A stretch of DNA of 49,966 nt from contig JAEXYH010000081.1 in NCBI GenBank assembly GCA_023451735.1, positions 1 to 49,966 on the forward strand, read 5' to 3'. Below, piece after piece: positions 8,566 to 17,584 of the stretch; position 1 is the stretch's first letter; every line of letters begins with the position of its first letter. Both the position numbers and the translations under genes were made by a program. The stretch comes from Pseudomonadota bacterium (GTDB lineage: Bacteria > Pseudomonadota > Alphaproteobacteria > Rhizobiales > Rhizobiaceae). The notes below the pieces were generated by a model that was given only the letters and a program-made list of their open reading frames with translations, had not been told where the DNA came from and made no database searches.

Positions 8566-9348
8566 ATGCTCGTACTGCCTTCTCGAAAAACAGACCTCCT
8601 TCCGGTTCTCGTTATCCTTCACCAGGAACGGTCGTCGTCCGGTCGTGTCGGCCAGATGCTTCTCGAAAAAGGCTTTCCGCTCGATATCCGCCGGCCGGTT
8701 CTGGGTGAGCTGCTCCCTGAAACGCTCTCCGGCCATTCCGGCGCAGTCATTTTCGGCGGCCCGATGAGCGCCAACGATCCTGATCCCTTCGTCAAACAGG
8801 AAATTGACTGGATCGGCGTGCCGCTGAAGGAAAACAAGCCCTATCTCGGCATCTGCCTCGGCGCCCAGATGATGGTACGTCATCTCGGCGGCAAGGTCGG
8901 CGCCAGGCAGGGCGAGATCACCGAGATCGGCTGGTACCCTCTGCGCCCGACCGAACATGGCCGGCTGCTGATGCAATGGCCGAAGATGGTCTATCACTTT
9001 CATCGCGAAGGGTTTGACATTCCCCGCGGTGTCAAGCTTCTGGCGGAGGGCGACGCCTATCCCAATCAGGCGATCCGTTATGGGGACAATGCCTGGGGCG
9101 TGCAGTTCCACGCGGAGCTCACCCGGGCGATGATGCAGCGCTGGGTCGTTCACGGCGCGGAGCGTTTCACCATGCCGAACGCCCAGCAAGGTAGCCAGCA
9201 TCTTGAAGGCCGCATGATCTTCGACGCGCCGCTCAAAGCCTGGCTGTCGGAATTTCTCGATCTGGTTTTCGTGAAAAAGGAAGCCTCAACGGCCTCCTCT
9301 CTGCGATATGGTGCTTCAATACCTGAAACGGAAATGGCGCAAAGCTGA
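8566..9348 (+). CDS. Class I glutamine amidotransferase
   Basis: 260 residues, GATase class I fold. The catalytic triad is visible: Cys97 in GICLGAQ, and His182 and Glu184 in GVQFHAE; the oxyanion strand FGGPMSAN is at residues 63-70. It resembles stand-alone GMP-synthase-like amidotransferases (YfeJ/GAT1-type) that hydrolyse glutamine or gamma-glutamyl compounds; the acceptor is unknown. AAGGA eight bases before the ATG is the ribosome-binding site. It is last in the plus-strand run from hemC and convergent with the MFS gene. Confidence 0.9.
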   Translation: MLVLPSRKTDLLPVLVILHQERSSSGRVGQMLLEKGFPLDIRRPVLGELLPETLSGHSGAVIFGGPMSANDPDPFVKQEIDWIGVPLKENKPYLGICLGAQMMVRHLGGKVGARQGEITEIGWYPLRPTEHGRLLMQWPKMVYHFHREGFDIPRGVKLLAEGDAYPNQAIRYGDNAWGVQFHAELTRAMMQRWVVHGAERFTMPNAQQGSQHLEGRMIFDAPLKAWLSEFLDLVFVKKEASTASSLRYGASIPETEMAQS

Positions 9349-9386
9349 ACCGGCGATAGTCCCCGCTACCGCATAAGGATTATTCC

Positions 9387-10622
9387 TTACCGCTCCGGCG
9401 CTTCCAGCGTGTCGATCTTTCTCAGCTTCGAGAAGCCGACCGCCCAGATAACGGTGACGGCAAGCGTGCCGATGCCACCGATGACGACGGCCGGAACGGC
9501 GCCGATGAAATGTGCCATAGTGCCCGCGCGGAATTCGCCGAGTTCGTTTGAAGCCCCGACGAACACCATGTTGACGGCGTTGACCCGCCCACGCACCTCG
9601 TCCGGCGTCCAGAGCGCAATCAGCGTCTCACGCACATAGACGGAGATCATGTCGGCTGCCCCCATGATCATCAGCGACAGGATCGACAGCCACGGCGCAG
9701 ACGACAGGCCGAAGATCAGCGTGCCGAGACCGAAAAAGCCGACGCCGACGAACATTGCGATCCCGGCATGGTGGCGGATCGGGTGGAAGGCAAGCCAGAT
9801 CGCCACGACAATGGCGCCGATCCCCGGTGCGGCGCGCAGCAAGCCGAGACCCCAGGGGCCAAGCTCCAGAACGTCACGTGCAAAAATCGGCATGAGCGCC
9901 ACGGCACCGCCGAGAAGTACGGCGAAGAGGTCGAGCGAGATCGCGCCGAGAACCACCTTTTCGCTGAATATGAAGCGGAAACCGGCAAGCAGATGGGCGA
10001 CATCGACCTTGGTCGCCGATGTCCGCTGGGCAGGTTTCGGGATCATGAAGACGAGAAGTGCCGCAAGCGTCAGCAGCACCAGCGCAACGACATAGGCAGC
10101 CGTGGCATTCACGCCGTAGAGCAGGCCGCCGAATACCGGCCCGAGGATCGATGCCGTTTGCCAAGAAGACGAATTCCAGGCGATAGCATTGGCGAGATCT
10201 CTTTCGGGCACGAGATTCGGCCCGAGCGACTGCACCGCCGGTCCCATGAAGGCGCGCTCGATGCCGAACACGACGAGAATGGCAAAGACCAGCCAGGGCG
10301 TGAATGCGCCGGCAATCGTCAGACCCAGCAACGCTGCGGCGCATCCGGCACCGACGACCATGCAGATTGCCATGATCATGCGGCGATTATACCGGTCGGC
10401 CACCGTCCCCGTGACCAGGATCAGGAGCAGCGACGGCAGGAACTGGAACAGCCCGATCAGCCCGAGATAAAGCGGGTTGCGGGTCTCGTCATACATCTGC
10501 CAGCCGACCGAGACGCTGATGATCTGAATGGCAAAGGCTGCAAAGAAGCGAGAAAGGAAAAAGCGGGTGTAGGAGGAATGGCGAAAAGCTGCAAAACGGT
10601 CGCCGGAGGCGGGAATGGACAT
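9387..10622 (-). CDS. MFS transporter (MFS_3/EntS-like exporter)
   Basis: 411 residues with about twelve membrane spans. The loop motif GTVADRYNRR (residues 72-81) after span 2 is the MFS motif A. The overall sequence resembles the MFS_3 group that includes the enterobactin exporter EntS, but the substrate is not inferable. The start at 10622 (MSIPASGDRFAAFRHSSYTRF) is chosen because the first span follows shortly after; an in-frame ATG at 10682 would add twenty polar residues. It is divergent from yggT with about 190 bases between. Confidence 0.88.
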   Translation of the reverse strand: MSIPASGDRFAAFRHSSYTRFFLSRFFAAFAIQIISVSVGWQMYDETRNPLYLGLIGLFQFLPSLLLILVTGTVADRYNRRMIMAICMVVGAGCAAALLGLTIAGAFTPWLVFAILVVFGIERAFMGPAVQSLGPNLVPERDLANAIAWNSSSWQTASILGPVFGGLLYGVNATAAYVVALVLLTLAALLVFMIPKPAQRTSATKVDVAHLLAGFRFIFSEKVVLGAISLDLFAVLLGGAVALMPIFARDVLELGPWGLGLLRAAPGIGAIVVAIWLAFHPIRHHAGIAMFVGVGFFGLGTLIFGLSSAPWLSILSLMIMGAADMISVYVRETLIALWTPDEVRGRVNAVNMVFVGASNELGEFRAGTMAHFIGAVPAVVIGGIGTLAVTVIWAVGFSKLRKIDTLEAPER

Positions 10623-10812
10623 CGCGAGAGACTTTCGAGTGAACCGCCACGGACTATTGCGCGCACGGCCACTGTTAAACATGCTGAAACTGCGGCGGGT
10701 ACGACACTTGCCCGTTAGTTCTCCAATGTCTACATGTCTGTCAACTTGGAAATTCTGGGCCGACCGCCGCTATCCTGACCGGTAGGGCTTGGCAACGAGA
10801 TTGGAGACGTGC

Positions 10813-11103
10813 ATGCTCGCCCTGTTTCAGACCATTGACCTGGCCTTGAACCTCTACACCTGGATACTGATTGCCAGCGCGATTTTCTCCTGGCTCTATG
10901 CCTTCAACGTGATCAATTCGAGCAACCGCTTCGTCGAAGCGATCGGCCGTTTTCTTTACAACGTCACCGAGCCGGTGTTGCGCCCGATCCGTCGCGTCAT
11001 GCCAAACCTCGGCGGTATCGATATCTCCCCGATCATCGTCTTGCTGATCATCTTCTTCCTGCGCTCCTTCATGTGGACGACGCTTTATCCGATGTTCGCT
11101 TGA
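10813..11103 (+). CDS. YggT family integral membrane protein
   Basis: 96 residues with two hydrophobic segments (about 5-30 and 70-93) flanking the conserved loop TEPVLRPIRRVMPNLGGIDISP. YggT proteins are small membrane proteins linked to osmotic tolerance and, in some lineages, to cell division or photosystem assembly. The ATG at 10813 has GGAG seven bases upstream. The stop overlaps the likely TTG start of the DUF167 gene, a gene pair (yggT-yggU) conserved widely. Confidence 0.9.
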   Translation: MLALFQTIDLALNLYTWILIASAIFSWLYAFNVINSSNRFVEAIGRFLYNVTEPVLRPIRRVMPNLGGIDISPIIVLLIIFFLRSFMWTTLYPMFA

Positions 11104-11408
11104 GCGCATTCAGCGCTCACGACGACCATCTGAGGTTGAGCATCAGGCTCACGCCGAATGGTGGCCGCAACGCGATCGATGGTATCGAGACAGATGCCGA
11201 AGGGAATGCTTTTCTGAAGGCACGCGTCTCAGCCGTGCCCGAAGACGGCAAGGCCAACAAGGCGCTGATTGCACTTCTCTCCAAGACGCTGCGCGTGCCG
11301 AAAAGCGCAGTCAGTTTCATTTCCGGCGAGACGGCACGTAAAAAAATCCTCCGGATCGATGGCGACCCGGAGGATTTGAAAGCGAAACTTGAAGGCCTTT
11401 TGGCCTGA
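11100..11408 (+). CDS. DUF167 (YggU) family protein
   Basis: 102 residues. The DUF167 signatures RLTPNGGRNAIDG, LKARVSAVPEDGKAN and the C-terminal SGETARKKILRIDG are clear. Function is unknown. I place the start at TTG 11100, which overlaps the yggT stop and gives the usual short N-terminus; a GTG at 11073 in the same frame would make the overlap 31 bases. It is convergent with the pyrophosphatase gene, 16 bases apart. Confidence 0.88.
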   Translation: MSAFSAHDDHLRLSIRLTPNGGRNAIDGIETDAEGNAFLKARVSAVPEDGKANKALIALLSKTLRVPKSAVSFISGETARKKILRIDGDPEDLKAKLEGLLA

Positions 11409-11424
11409 TTACATCTTAGCCAAG

Positions 11425-11958
11425 TTACTTCTGAGCTTTGTAACGCTCGATCGCCTCGACGATCAGTTTCTTGGCGACATCGACATCCTGCCAGCCGCCG
11501 ATCTTGACCCACTTGCCGGGTTCCAGATCCTTGTAGTGCTCGAAGAAGTGCTCGATCTGCTTCAGGGTGATTTCCGGCAGATCGGTGTAGTTCTTGATCT
11601 TGTCGTAGCGCTGGGTCAGTTTCGGAACCGGAACCGCCAGGATCTTCTCGTCCTTGCCGCCGTCGTCTTCCATGATCATGACGCCGATCGGACGCACATT
11701 GATCACGCAGCCCGGAACCAGCGGACGGGTATTGCAGATCAACACGTCGCACGGGTCGCCATCTTCGGAAAGCGTGTGCGGGATAAAGCCGTAGTTACCC
11801 GGATAGGTCATCGGCGTGTAGAGAAAGCGGTCAACGATCAGAGCACCGGCTTCCTTGTCCATCTCATACTTGATCGGCTGACCGCCGACCGGCACCTCGA
11901 CGATGACGTTGACGTCTTCAGGCGGGTTCTTGCCGATGGAAATTGCATCGATACGCAT
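11425..11958 (-). CDS. ppa: Inorganic pyrophosphatase
   Basis: 177 residues, soluble family I enzyme that hydrolyses PPi to phosphate and drives biosynthetic reactions. The metal-binding signature EDGDPCDVLI (D-x-D-P-x-D) is present, with FLYTPMTYPGNYGFIPHT before it. The start at 11958 (MRIDAISIGKNPPED) is the family N-terminus in rhizobia and has GAGGATCACG before it; an ATG four codons upstream also exists. Single-gene unit by context. Confidence 0.97.
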   Translation of the reverse strand: MRIDAISIGKNPPEDVNVIVEVPVGGQPIKYEMDKEAGALIVDRFLYTPMTYPGNYGFIPHTLSEDGDPCDVLICNTRPLVPGCVINVRPIGVMIMEDDGGKDEKILAVPVPKLTQRYDKIKNYTDLPEITLKQIEHFFEHYKDLEPGKWVKIGGWQDVDVAKKLIVEAIERYKAQK

Positions 11959-12093
11959 CGTGATCCTCAATTAGGTTCAATTCACTGAAGCGTCGATAGC
12001 GGGAATCCGGCCTCAAGGCAATAAGCCATTGAATTGATGAAAACCGATCCCGCGAAGCGAGGGAGTTACATCCCGACGCACCATAAAGACGCC

Positions 12094-12603
12094 TCAATTT
12101 TGCCAGACGAAGCCAACCTTCTTCAATTGCGAGCCCCCGAAATCCTCCACCCCTTCGACGGCATCAGCGCCACCGTGGCGGCGGAAGAAGCGGACCGCAT
12201 GCTCGCTATCTTCGAGGCACCAGACGACAAGTCCCCTGCAACCTAGCGAAGTCAGAAGCTTGCGACTTTCGCCGAAGAGGCGGCGTCCAAGCCCGATGCC
12301 CTGGAATTCCGGTCGCAGATAGATCTCGTAGACTTCACCGTCATAGGGAAGCGAGCGGGCCCGGTTGAGACCAACCGTCGCATAACCCGCGATCTCACCG
12401 GCGACGTCGATGACGAGAAGCGTTGCCGGTCCGTCCGTCGCCTTGCACCACCATTTTTCACCGCGACGCTCCAGCATCTGGATCAGCGGCTTGTGCGGGA
12501 TCAGACCCGCATAGGCCTGTACCCAGCTCTGCCGGTGTACATCCGAGATGGCTCGGGCATCTTGCGGATCGGCTCGCCGAACATCGATAGACAACGTCTT
12601 CAT
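12094..12603 (-). CDS. GNAT family N-acetyltransferase
   Basis: 169 residues. Single GNAT domain with the acetyl-CoA-binding motif A around YLRPEFQGIGLGRRLF (Q/R-x-x-G-x-G/A pattern) and motif B near GLVVWCLEDSEHAVRFFRRHG. The N-terminus begins IDVRRADPQDARAISDVH, as in small-molecule acetyltransferases. Acceptor substrate unknown. It lies downstream of typA on the same strand but is separated from it by a clear terminator, so it should have its own promoter between 12604 and 12755. Confidence 0.9.
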   Translation of the reverse strand: MKTLSIDVRRADPQDARAISDVHRQSWVQAYAGLIPHKPLIQMLERRGEKWWCKATDGPATLLVIDVAGEIAGYATVGLNRARSLPYDGEVYEIYLRPEFQGIGLGRRLFGESRKLLTSLGCRGLVVWCLEDSEHAVRFFRRHGGADAVEGVEDFGGSQLKKVGFVWQN

Positions 12604-12755
12604 AACGCGACTTTAGGTCCTGCTATGCGGGATCCGCCATCGGTCATTCATTAACCAGACGGATTGCCCACAGACTTCTGATGGGGACAATGCCTGCCGA
12701 GTTAACGCTTTTTTAACCTCCGCCACAAGTCGTGCGATTTGCGACAGCACAGAAA

Positions 12756-12780
12756 AAAGCCCGGCTTGTGGCCGGGCTTT
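12756..12780 (-). terminator. Rho-independent terminator of typA
   Basis: Perfect stem GCCCGGC / GCCGGGC (extended by AAA/TTT) with a TTGTG loop. Read on the minus strand it is followed by a run of T (complement of the A-run at 12753-12758). It lies 23 bases downstream of the typA stop. Confidence 0.9.
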
Positions 12781-12802
12781 CGAATCGGAATTTGGGGACT
12801 GC

Positions 12803-14623
12803 TTAGAGAGCAGCCTTCGACTTGTCGAAACGCTTGCGGTCGTTGGCGTCGAGGTAGATCTTGCGCAGGCGGATCGACTTCGGCGTGACTTCCATCAGCT
12901 CGTCGTCCTGGATCCAGGAGAGCGCGCGATCGAGCGTCATGCGGATCGGCGGGGTCAGGCGAACGGCTTCGTCCTTGCCGGCCGAACGGATGTTCGTCAG
13001 CTGCTTGCCCTTCAAGACGTTGACCTCGAGGTCGTTGTCGCGGGTATGGATGCCGATGATCATGCCCATATAGACCTTTTCGCCCGGCTCGATGATCATC
13101 GGGCCGCGGTCTTCCAGGTTGAACATGGCGTAAGCAACGGCTTCACCGGACTGGTTGGAGAGCAGAACGCCGTTGGTGCGACCGCTGATCTCGCCCTTGT
13201 AAGGCTGATAGTCGTTGAACAGGCGGTTCATGATCGCCGTGCCGCGCGTGTCCGTCAGGAGTTCCGACTGGTAGCCGATCAGGCCGCGAGTCGGAGCCAG
13301 GAACTTGAGGCGAACGCGGCTGCCGCCCGAAGGACGCAGTTCGGTCATCTCGGCCTTGCGCTCGGACATCTTCTGGACGACGACGCCGGAATGTTCTTCA
13401 TCGACGTCGATGACGACTTCTTCGATCGGCTCCATGGTGACGCCGTTCTCGTCCTTGTGCATGACGACGCGCGGACGCGACACGGCAAGCTCAAAGCCTT
13501 CGCGGCGCATGGTTTCGATCAGAACGGCGAGCTGAAGTTCGCCGCGACCGGACACGTAGAACGAATCCTTGCCTTCGGCTTCTTCGATCTTCAGAGCGAC
13601 GTTGCCTTCGGCTTCCTTGAACAGACGGTCACGGATGACGCGCGAGGTGACCTTGTCGCCTTCGGTGCCGGCAAGCGGGCTGTCGTTGACGATGATGGAC
13701 ATGGTAACGGTCGGCGGATCGATGGGCTGCGCCTGCATGGCCTCGGTCACCGAAGGATCGCAGAACGTGTCGGCAACCGTACCCTTGGAGAGACCGGCAA
13801 TGGCGACGATGTCACCGGCAACAGCTTCTTCGATCGGCTGACGCTCGATGCCGCGGAATGCGAGGATCTTGGAGATACGGCCGGTTTCGACCGTCTTGCC
13901 GTCCTGGGACAGAACCTTGACGGCCTGGTTCGGCTTGATCGAGCCGGAAGCAACGCGACCGGTGATGATGCGGCCGAGGAACGGGTTGGCTTCGAGAAGC
14001 GTACCGATCATGCGGAACGGGCCTTCTTCGACCTTCGGCTCCGGAACGTGCTTCAGAACGAGGTCGAGCAGCGGTGCGAGACCTTCGTCCTTCGGGCCTT
14101 CCGGGTTAACGTTCATCCAGCCATCGCGACCCGAACCGTAAAGGATCGGGAAGTCGAGCTGCTCGTCGGTGGCGTCGAGGTTCGCGAACAGGTCGAAGAC
14201 TTCGTTGATGACTTCTTCGTGGCGGCCGTCCGGACGGTCGATCTTGTTGATCGCAACGATCGGCTTCAGACCGACCTTGAGCGCCTTTCCGACAACGAAC
14301 TTGGTCTGCGGCATCGGGCCTTCAGACGAGTCGACCAGAACGATAGCGCCGTCCACCATCGACAGAATACGCTCGACTTCACCGCCGAAGTCGGCGTGGC
14401 CGGGGGTGTCGACGATGTTGACGCGAACGCCCTTCCATTCAACCGACGTCGCCTTGGCGAGGATGGTGATGCCGCGTTCCTTTTCGAGATCGTTGGAATC
14501 CATCACGCGTTCTGCGACGCGCTGGTTCTCGCGGAACGAGCCGGACTGTTTCAGGAGCTCGTCAACGAGCGTCGTTTTGCCATGGTCAACGTGCGCGATG
14601 ATCGCGATGTTGCGAAGTGCCAT
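12803..14623 (-). CDS. typA: Ribosome-associated translational GTPase TypA/BipA
   Basis: 606 residues, family length. EF-G-like GTPase acting on the ribosome under stress and low temperature. G1 is AHVDHGKT (residues 10-17), G3 DTPGHADF, G4 NKID; later domains carry the typical GRGELQLAVLIETMRREG and the C-terminal TNIRSAGKDEAVRLTPP region. ATG 14623 gives the standard N-terminus MALRNIAIIAHVDHGK; the frame stays open 41 codons upstream but this is polar sequence with no family match. A terminator follows. Confidence 0.97.
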   Translation of the reverse strand: MALRNIAIIAHVDHGKTTLVDELLKQSGSFRENQRVAERVMDSNDLEKERGITILAKATSVEWKGVRVNIVDTPGHADFGGEVERILSMVDGAIVLVDSSEGPMPQTKFVVGKALKVGLKPIVAINKIDRPDGRHEEVINEVFDLFANLDATDEQLDFPILYGSGRDGWMNVNPEGPKDEGLAPLLDLVLKHVPEPKVEEGPFRMIGTLLEANPFLGRIITGRVASGSIKPNQAVKVLSQDGKTVETGRISKILAFRGIERQPIEEAVAGDIVAIAGLSKGTVADTFCDPSVTEAMQAQPIDPPTVTMSIIVNDSPLAGTEGDKVTSRVIRDRLFKEAEGNVALKIEEAEGKDSFYVSGRGELQLAVLIETMRREGFELAVSRPRVVMHKDENGVTMEPIEEVVIDVDEEHSGVVVQKMSERKAEMTELRPSGGSRVRLKFLAPTRGLIGYQSELLTDTRGTAIMNRLFNDYQPYKGEISGRTNGVLLSNQSGEAVAYAMFNLEDRGPMIIEPGEKVYMGMIIGIHTRDNDLEVNVLKGKQLTNIRSAGKDEAVRLTPPIRMTLDRALSWIQDDELMEVTPKSIRLRKIYLDANDRKRFDKSKAAL

Positions 14624-14784
14624 ATTGAGTTTCTCTGGGGCTGGGGCGCGATTATCGGGAGAAGGCGCCAATTTCGTTGGCGCGCTCTTACCCTGTTTTT
14701 CCCGTTTGCGAAAGGGGGCGAAGAGTTTCGCCTCCTCCCTAGCCACTGCATGCGAACAAACGATGACAATTCAGACGCGAAAAA

Positions 14785-16872
14785 TCAGGCGTCGCCGCCC
14801 GAAAGCTCCGCCACCATGGCCAATCCCTTTTTCTTCAACATCGCCGTCGGATCGGGCAGCTTGCCGCGGAATGCCGTGTAGGTGACTTCCGGATCGATCG
14901 CCCCCCCGACGGAATAGATGTTGTTCTTGAGTTTGCGCGCCATCACGGGATCGAAGGCATTGCCGACCTCTTCGAAGGCCGAAAACGCATCCGCATCCAG
15001 CACTTCCGACCACATGTAGGAATAATATCCGGCCGCATAACCTTCACCGGAAAACACATGCTGGAAATGCGGTGTGGCATGGCGCATGACGAGCGAGGCC
15101 GGCATTTTCAGCTCCGACAGGACCTCCGCCTGCACCGCCATCGGATCATCCGACGGAGGCCGCGTATGGAACGCCATGTCCACCAGAGCCGACGAGGTGA
15201 ACTCGACCGTGGCAAAGCCCGCATTGAAGGTGCGCGCGGCCAGGACCTTGTCCAGCAGCTCCTTCGGCATCGGCTTACCGGTCTCGTAATGGACGGCATA
15301 TTTTTCCAAGATTTCCGGCACCGTCAGCCAGTGTTCGTAAAGCTGCGAGGGCAGTTCGACGAAATCGCGCGACACGCCGGTACCGGAAACGGACGGGTAG
15401 GTCACGTCCGACAGCATGCCGTGCAGCGCGTGGCCGAATTCGTGAAACAGCGTACGGGCATCATCGAGTGACAGCAGAGCGGGCTTGCCTTCGGCCGGCT
15501 TGGCGAAATTGCAGACATTGTAGATGATCGGCAGCTCGCCCTCGCTGCCGTTCTCGAGTGTCAGCTTGTGCTGCGACTGGAACGAACTCATCCATGCACC
15601 GGAACGTTTGGAAGACCGGGCAAAATAATCGCCGAGGAAGAGCGCCTTCAGCGCGCCGCTCTCGTCGCGCAGTTCGAACACCCGCACGTCCGGATGATAT
15701 GCGGCAATGCCCTTCAACTCGGTGAGCGTAACACCGAACAGTCGCTTAGCGACGTCGAAGCAGGCATCGATGATCTTTTCCAGCTGCAGATAGGGCTTCA
15801 GTTCGGACTCCGAGAAAGAGAAGGTTCGTTCGCGCAGCTTTTCCGCATAATAACGCCAGTCCCACGGCATGACCGGATGGTTCTTGCCCTCTTCCGTCAC
15901 CAGCTTGCCGAGGCTTGCCTCTTCTTCGAGTGCCTTGGAACGCGCCTTGTCCCAGACCTTATGCAACAGGTCGTTCACGTTCTCGGCCGTCTTCGCCATT
16001 GTATTGTCGAGCTTGAGGGCCGCAAAATTCTCATAGCCCAGAAGCTTGGCCTTTTCCGAACGCAGCGCCAGCGTCTCGCGAACGATCGCGATATTGTCCC
16101 GCACACCGCCATTCTCGCCGCGTGCAACCCAAGCCTTGAACGCCTGTTCGCGCAGGTCGCGCCGGGCCGCGAATGTCAGGAAGGGTTCGATGATCGAGCG
16201 CGACAGCGTTACCATATATCCATCGGCCTCCCCGCGATCCTTGGCAGCAGCCGCCATCGCATCGCGAAGGAAGGTCGGCAGGCCTTCGAGATCGGCCTCC
16301 TCGGTCAGTTTCAGCGACCATTCCTTTTCATCGCCGAGAACGTTCTGACCAAACTGCGCACCGAGGCCGGCAAGTTTTTCGCCAATCGCCGAAAGCCGCT
16401 CCTGTTCCGGCTTTTCAAGCTTTGCGCCGGACTTGACGAACCCCTTCCAATGGCGTTCGAGCACCCGCTCCTGTTCCAGACTGAGTCCGAGATCCGCCCG
16501 CTTTTCCCAAAGCGTATCAATACGGCCAAACAGCGCGGGATTGGTACCGATCTTGGAATAGTGACGAGACATTTTTGGCGCGATCTCGCGTTCCAGCGCC
16601 TGGATCGTCTCGTTTGTATGGGCACCGGCCTTGCCCCAGAACAGGGAGGAGACGCGGGAAAGCTGGTCGCCGGCGATTTCCAGTGCCACGACAGTGTTTT
16701 CGAAGCTCGCAGCTTCCGGATTGTTGGCGATGGCGTCGATCTCGCCTTCATGGCTGGTGAGCGCAGCATCGAACGCGGATGCAAAATCCTCGTCCTTGAC
16801 GAGATCGAACCGCGGCAGGCCTTCGTGCCCACTCCACTCGACAAGGGCACGATTGATGGAAACATTGGCCAT
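14785..16872 (-). CDS. M3 family oligopeptidase (oligopeptidase A / Dcp type)
   Basis: 695 residues. Zinc metallopeptidase that degrades short peptides in the cytoplasm, including signal-peptide fragments in the OpdA group. The zinc motif HEFGH is at residues 477-481 (ligands His477 and His481, catalytic Glu478), with Glu506 in FVELPSQ as the likely third ligand. The start at 16872 follows AGAAGGATCTCC; the long upstream open frame is non-homologous. It is divergent from the MarR gene at 17087. Whether it is prlC-like or dcp-like cannot be settled by eye. Confidence 0.93.
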   Translation of the reverse strand: MANVSINRALVEWSGHEGLPRFDLVKDEDFASAFDAALTSHEGEIDAIANNPEAASFENTVVALEIAGDQLSRVSSLFWGKAGAHTNETIQALEREIAPKMSRHYSKIGTNPALFGRIDTLWEKRADLGLSLEQERVLERHWKGFVKSGAKLEKPEQERLSAIGEKLAGLGAQFGQNVLGDEKEWSLKLTEEADLEGLPTFLRDAMAAAAKDRGEADGYMVTLSRSIIEPFLTFAARRDLREQAFKAWVARGENGGVRDNIAIVRETLALRSEKAKLLGYENFAALKLDNTMAKTAENVNDLLHKVWDKARSKALEEEASLGKLVTEEGKNHPVMPWDWRYYAEKLRERTFSFSESELKPYLQLEKIIDACFDVAKRLFGVTLTELKGIAAYHPDVRVFELRDESGALKALFLGDYFARSSKRSGAWMSSFQSQHKLTLENGSEGELPIIYNVCNFAKPAEGKPALLSLDDARTLFHEFGHALHGMLSDVTYPSVSGTGVSRDFVELPSQLYEHWLTVPEILEKYAVHYETGKPMPKELLDKVLAARTFNAGFATVEFTSSALVDMAFHTRPPSDDPMAVQAEVLSELKMPASLVMRHATPHFQHVFSGEGYAAGYYSYMWSEVLDADAFSAFEEVGNAFDPVMARKLKNNIYSVGGAIDPEVTYTAFRGKLPDPTAMLKKKGLAMVAELSGGDA

Positions 16873-17086
16873 AAGGGAGATCCTTCTGCGATTCTGAATA
16901 TTTGCTGTTCTACAGGATAGGTTTTCAGGGGATTGGATCAAGTGCGCCAATCGGCTCTGGCAATGAGTTGCTGACCCAGGGCCACCTTCGCCTTCGCGAC
17001 GATTACGAAGCTGCATCACGGGATCTTGCCGTAACGCGAGGCGCTTTTCCGTTTGCGGATACGCGGAAAGATAGTAAGGCAGGCTT

Positions 17087-17584
17087 ATGAGCCTCGCTGT
17101 CAAGATACCCGAACAAGCACCCCAGGCCGACCAGCTTGGCTTGATGATCGTCGACGCCGCGCGCGCATTGCGGGCTGCCTTCGAGACCCGCATCAATGAC
17201 GCGGGTCTGGGCCTGACAGCCGGCGAGGCACGCGCACTCATCAACATCGCTGATCATGAGGGCAGCCGCCAGCTCGATATCGCCTCGCGCATGGGCGTAG
17301 AACCGATGACGCTGTGCGCCTATCTGGACAAATTGCAGGCTCTTGGCCTGATCGAACGCCACAAATGCCTGGCTGACCGCCGGGCAAAGAGGATCGCGCT
17401 GACCCCCGCCTCAGATGCCATGATCCGCAGGATCAGAAGCGAGCTCCAGATCATTCTCGATCATGCCACTTCCGGCCTTTCCGCGAAGGCCAAGAGCGAT
17501 CTTGAGATATCGCTTGGCGTGTTGAGCCGGAACCTGCAGGAAACCTGTCCTCCCTCTTCTTCGGAAACCGATGAGAGAGGCTGA
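17087..17584 (+). CDS. MarR family transcriptional regulator
   Basis: 165 residues with a winged helix-turn-helix at about residues 40-110: the recognition region RQLDIASRMGVEPMTLCAYLDKL and the wing DRRAKRIALTP are clear. MarR dimers usually repress adjacent efflux or catabolic genes until a phenolic or similar ligand binds. AAGG seven bases upstream serves the ATG. Its 3' end overlaps the start of the following MFS exporter gene by 14 bases, so it very likely controls that exporter. No convincing operator palindrome was seen upstream. Confidence 0.92.
   Translation: MSLAVKIPEQAPQADQLGLMIVDAARALRAAFETRINDAGLGLTAGEARALINIADHEGSRQLDIASRMGVEPMTLCAYLDKLQALGLIERHKCLADRRAKRIALTPASDAMIRRIRSELQIILDHATSGLSAKAKSDLEISLGVLSRNLQETCPPSSSETDERG

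Noticed and set aside
14624..14746. 41-residue N-terminal extension of TypA
   Set aside because: Standard TypA begins MALRNIAIIAHVDHGK at 14623; the extension is Pro/Lys/Arg-rich with no conserved feature.
13046..14881. 611-codon open frame on the plus strand opposite typA
   Set aside because: It is antisense to a highly conserved GTPase gene, its composition is typical of a codon-bias shadow in GC-rich DNA, and it has no ribosome-binding site or recognisable domain.
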